From UBA4782 sp034430215 (GTDB taxonomy: Bacteria > Chloroflexota > Anaerolineae > Anaerolineales > Anaerolineaceae): a stretch of 64,000 bases of DNA. Under the pieces are notes generated by a model, which ran no database searches, was not told the origin of the DNA, and saw only the letters and a program-made list of their open reading frames with translations. Positions 63,731 to 64,000 of this stretch are shown one piece after another. The position numbers and the translations under genes were made by a program. The stretch is from the NCBI GenBank assembly GCA_034430215.1, contig DAOUFE010000019.1, forward strand, positions 124,001-188,000. The letters are read 5' to 3'. Positions within the stretch are counted from its first letter, which is position 1. Each line of letters begins with the position of its first letter.

Positions 63731-64000
63731 TTGAGAAGAACTAACAAAGCAGTTTTCATTATGTTTTGCATCACTATAATATTGGGTCTATTAGGGGGTC
63801 TTACCTGGGTGAATTATCGCTTTTCATCATCTTTGAAAGGTGATAATGATTTTCTTTCTTACTGGCTAGGAACACGCCTGTTTCTTACAGAAGGTCAAAG
63901 TGCTTACAGCGAGCAGACAACGTCTCAAATTGAAATTATGGCTTATGGGCATCAGGCGAAAGAAAATGAAAAGTCTTTGATCTTTACCAGCCCTCTTTAT
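63731..64000 (+). CDS. GT87/DUF2029-like membrane glycosyltransferase, 3'-truncated by window edge
   Basis: An open frame from TTG 63731 to the window end, at least 90 residues, five bases after AGGAG (63721-63725). It begins with a basic stretch and a hydrophobic helix (VFIMFCITIILGLLGG), then NDFLSYWLGTRLFLTEGQ, SAYSEQTTSQIEIMAYG and IFTSPLY. This pattern matches the N-terminus of DUF2029/GT87 mannosyltransferase-like proteins seen in Chloroflexota. The rest lies beyond the window. It continues the membrane-glycosyltransferase cluster. Confidence 0.7.
   Translation, partial: MRRTNKAVFIMFCITIILGLLGGLTWVNYRFSSSLKGDNDFLSYWLGTRLFLTEGQSAYSEQTTSQIEIMAYGHQAKENEKSLIFTSPLY

Noticed and set aside
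1..64000. CRISPR arrays, transposases, phage genes, rRNA
   Set aside because: No regularly spaced repeats, transposase motifs, integrase motifs or rRNA-like sequence were seen while reading both strands; only one tRNA was found.

Overview
This looks like a chromosomal segment of an AT-leaning, Gram-negative-type or atypical bacterium of the phylum Chloroflexota, most likely class Anaerolineae. That placement is inference. It rests on a chromosome full of housekeeping genes mixed with Ser/Thr kinases, TPR and gingipain-like proteins, an Flp pilin, membrane-embedded glycosyltransferases with NADE/HPDE-type motifs, frequent TTG/GTG starts, and no outer-membrane machinery in view. There is no insertion sequence, phage gene, CRISPR array or other sign of recent transfer, and no gene-free stretch longer than about 235 bases.

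Layout. 1-5992: a giant TPR protein (its start lies outside the window) followed by a TPR protein fused to a gingipain/caspase-like protease. 6095-9346: alaS convergent with a PfpI-like protein. 9423-9569: an orphan 48-residue Flp pilin with its own promoter and terminator. 9685-14679 (minus): antiporter, PII-like regulator, rplI, a double-HTH RodZ-like protein and rimO. 14793-16865: methylmalonyl-CoA mutase catalytic subunit plus epimerase. 17100-23494 (plus): M42 peptidase, then the F1 genes atpA-atpG-atpD-atpC without F0 or delta, then a divergent MreB. 23511-26993 (minus): large lipoprotein, nitroreductase, YugP-type metallopeptidase. 27097-28294: ferritin-like/VIT1 iron transporter and tRNA-Arg(CCG).

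28316-31954 (minus): DUF503, SDR, TIGR03960 radical SAM enzyme and DUF2344 protein. 32057-35873: folC and lon. 35959-44625: a block recalling the Bacillus rpe/rpmB/yloU-yloV/recG neighbourhood (Ser/Thr kinase, rpe, divergent rpmB, Asp23, FakA, FakB, recG, coaD, coiled-coil protein). 44697-48925: Ca/H exchanger, SH3 protein, glutamine synthetase and a DUF362 protein. 49082-54881: a compact six-gene signalling island (kinase with a PQQ-type propeller, PP2C phosphatase, J-domain/VWA protein, zinc-ribbon/FHA protein, small acidic protein, OmpR-type regulator). 54975-57215: Hsp20, thioredoxin and a MurA whose catalytic Cys is Asp. 57366-64000: acetyltransferase, a cluster of four polytopic glycosyltransferase-like proteins, and a nitrilase-family amidase.

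How the parts fit. Much of the window is core physiology: translation, ATP synthesis, envelope growth (MreB, RodZ-like, MurA, Asp23, GT-C enzymes), fatty-acid kinase and propionate/methylmalonate metabolism. The two most system-like accessory units are the kinase-phosphatase-VWA-FHA island, which resembles the TerY-P type phosphorylation triad with added chaperone and propeller modules, and the TPR/gingipain-like protease pair at the left edge. Several enzymes carry informative substitutions: MurA Cys to Asp, glutamine synthetase Tyr to Phe at the adenylylation position, thioredoxin CNPC, and an SDR lacking the Tyr/Lys pair.
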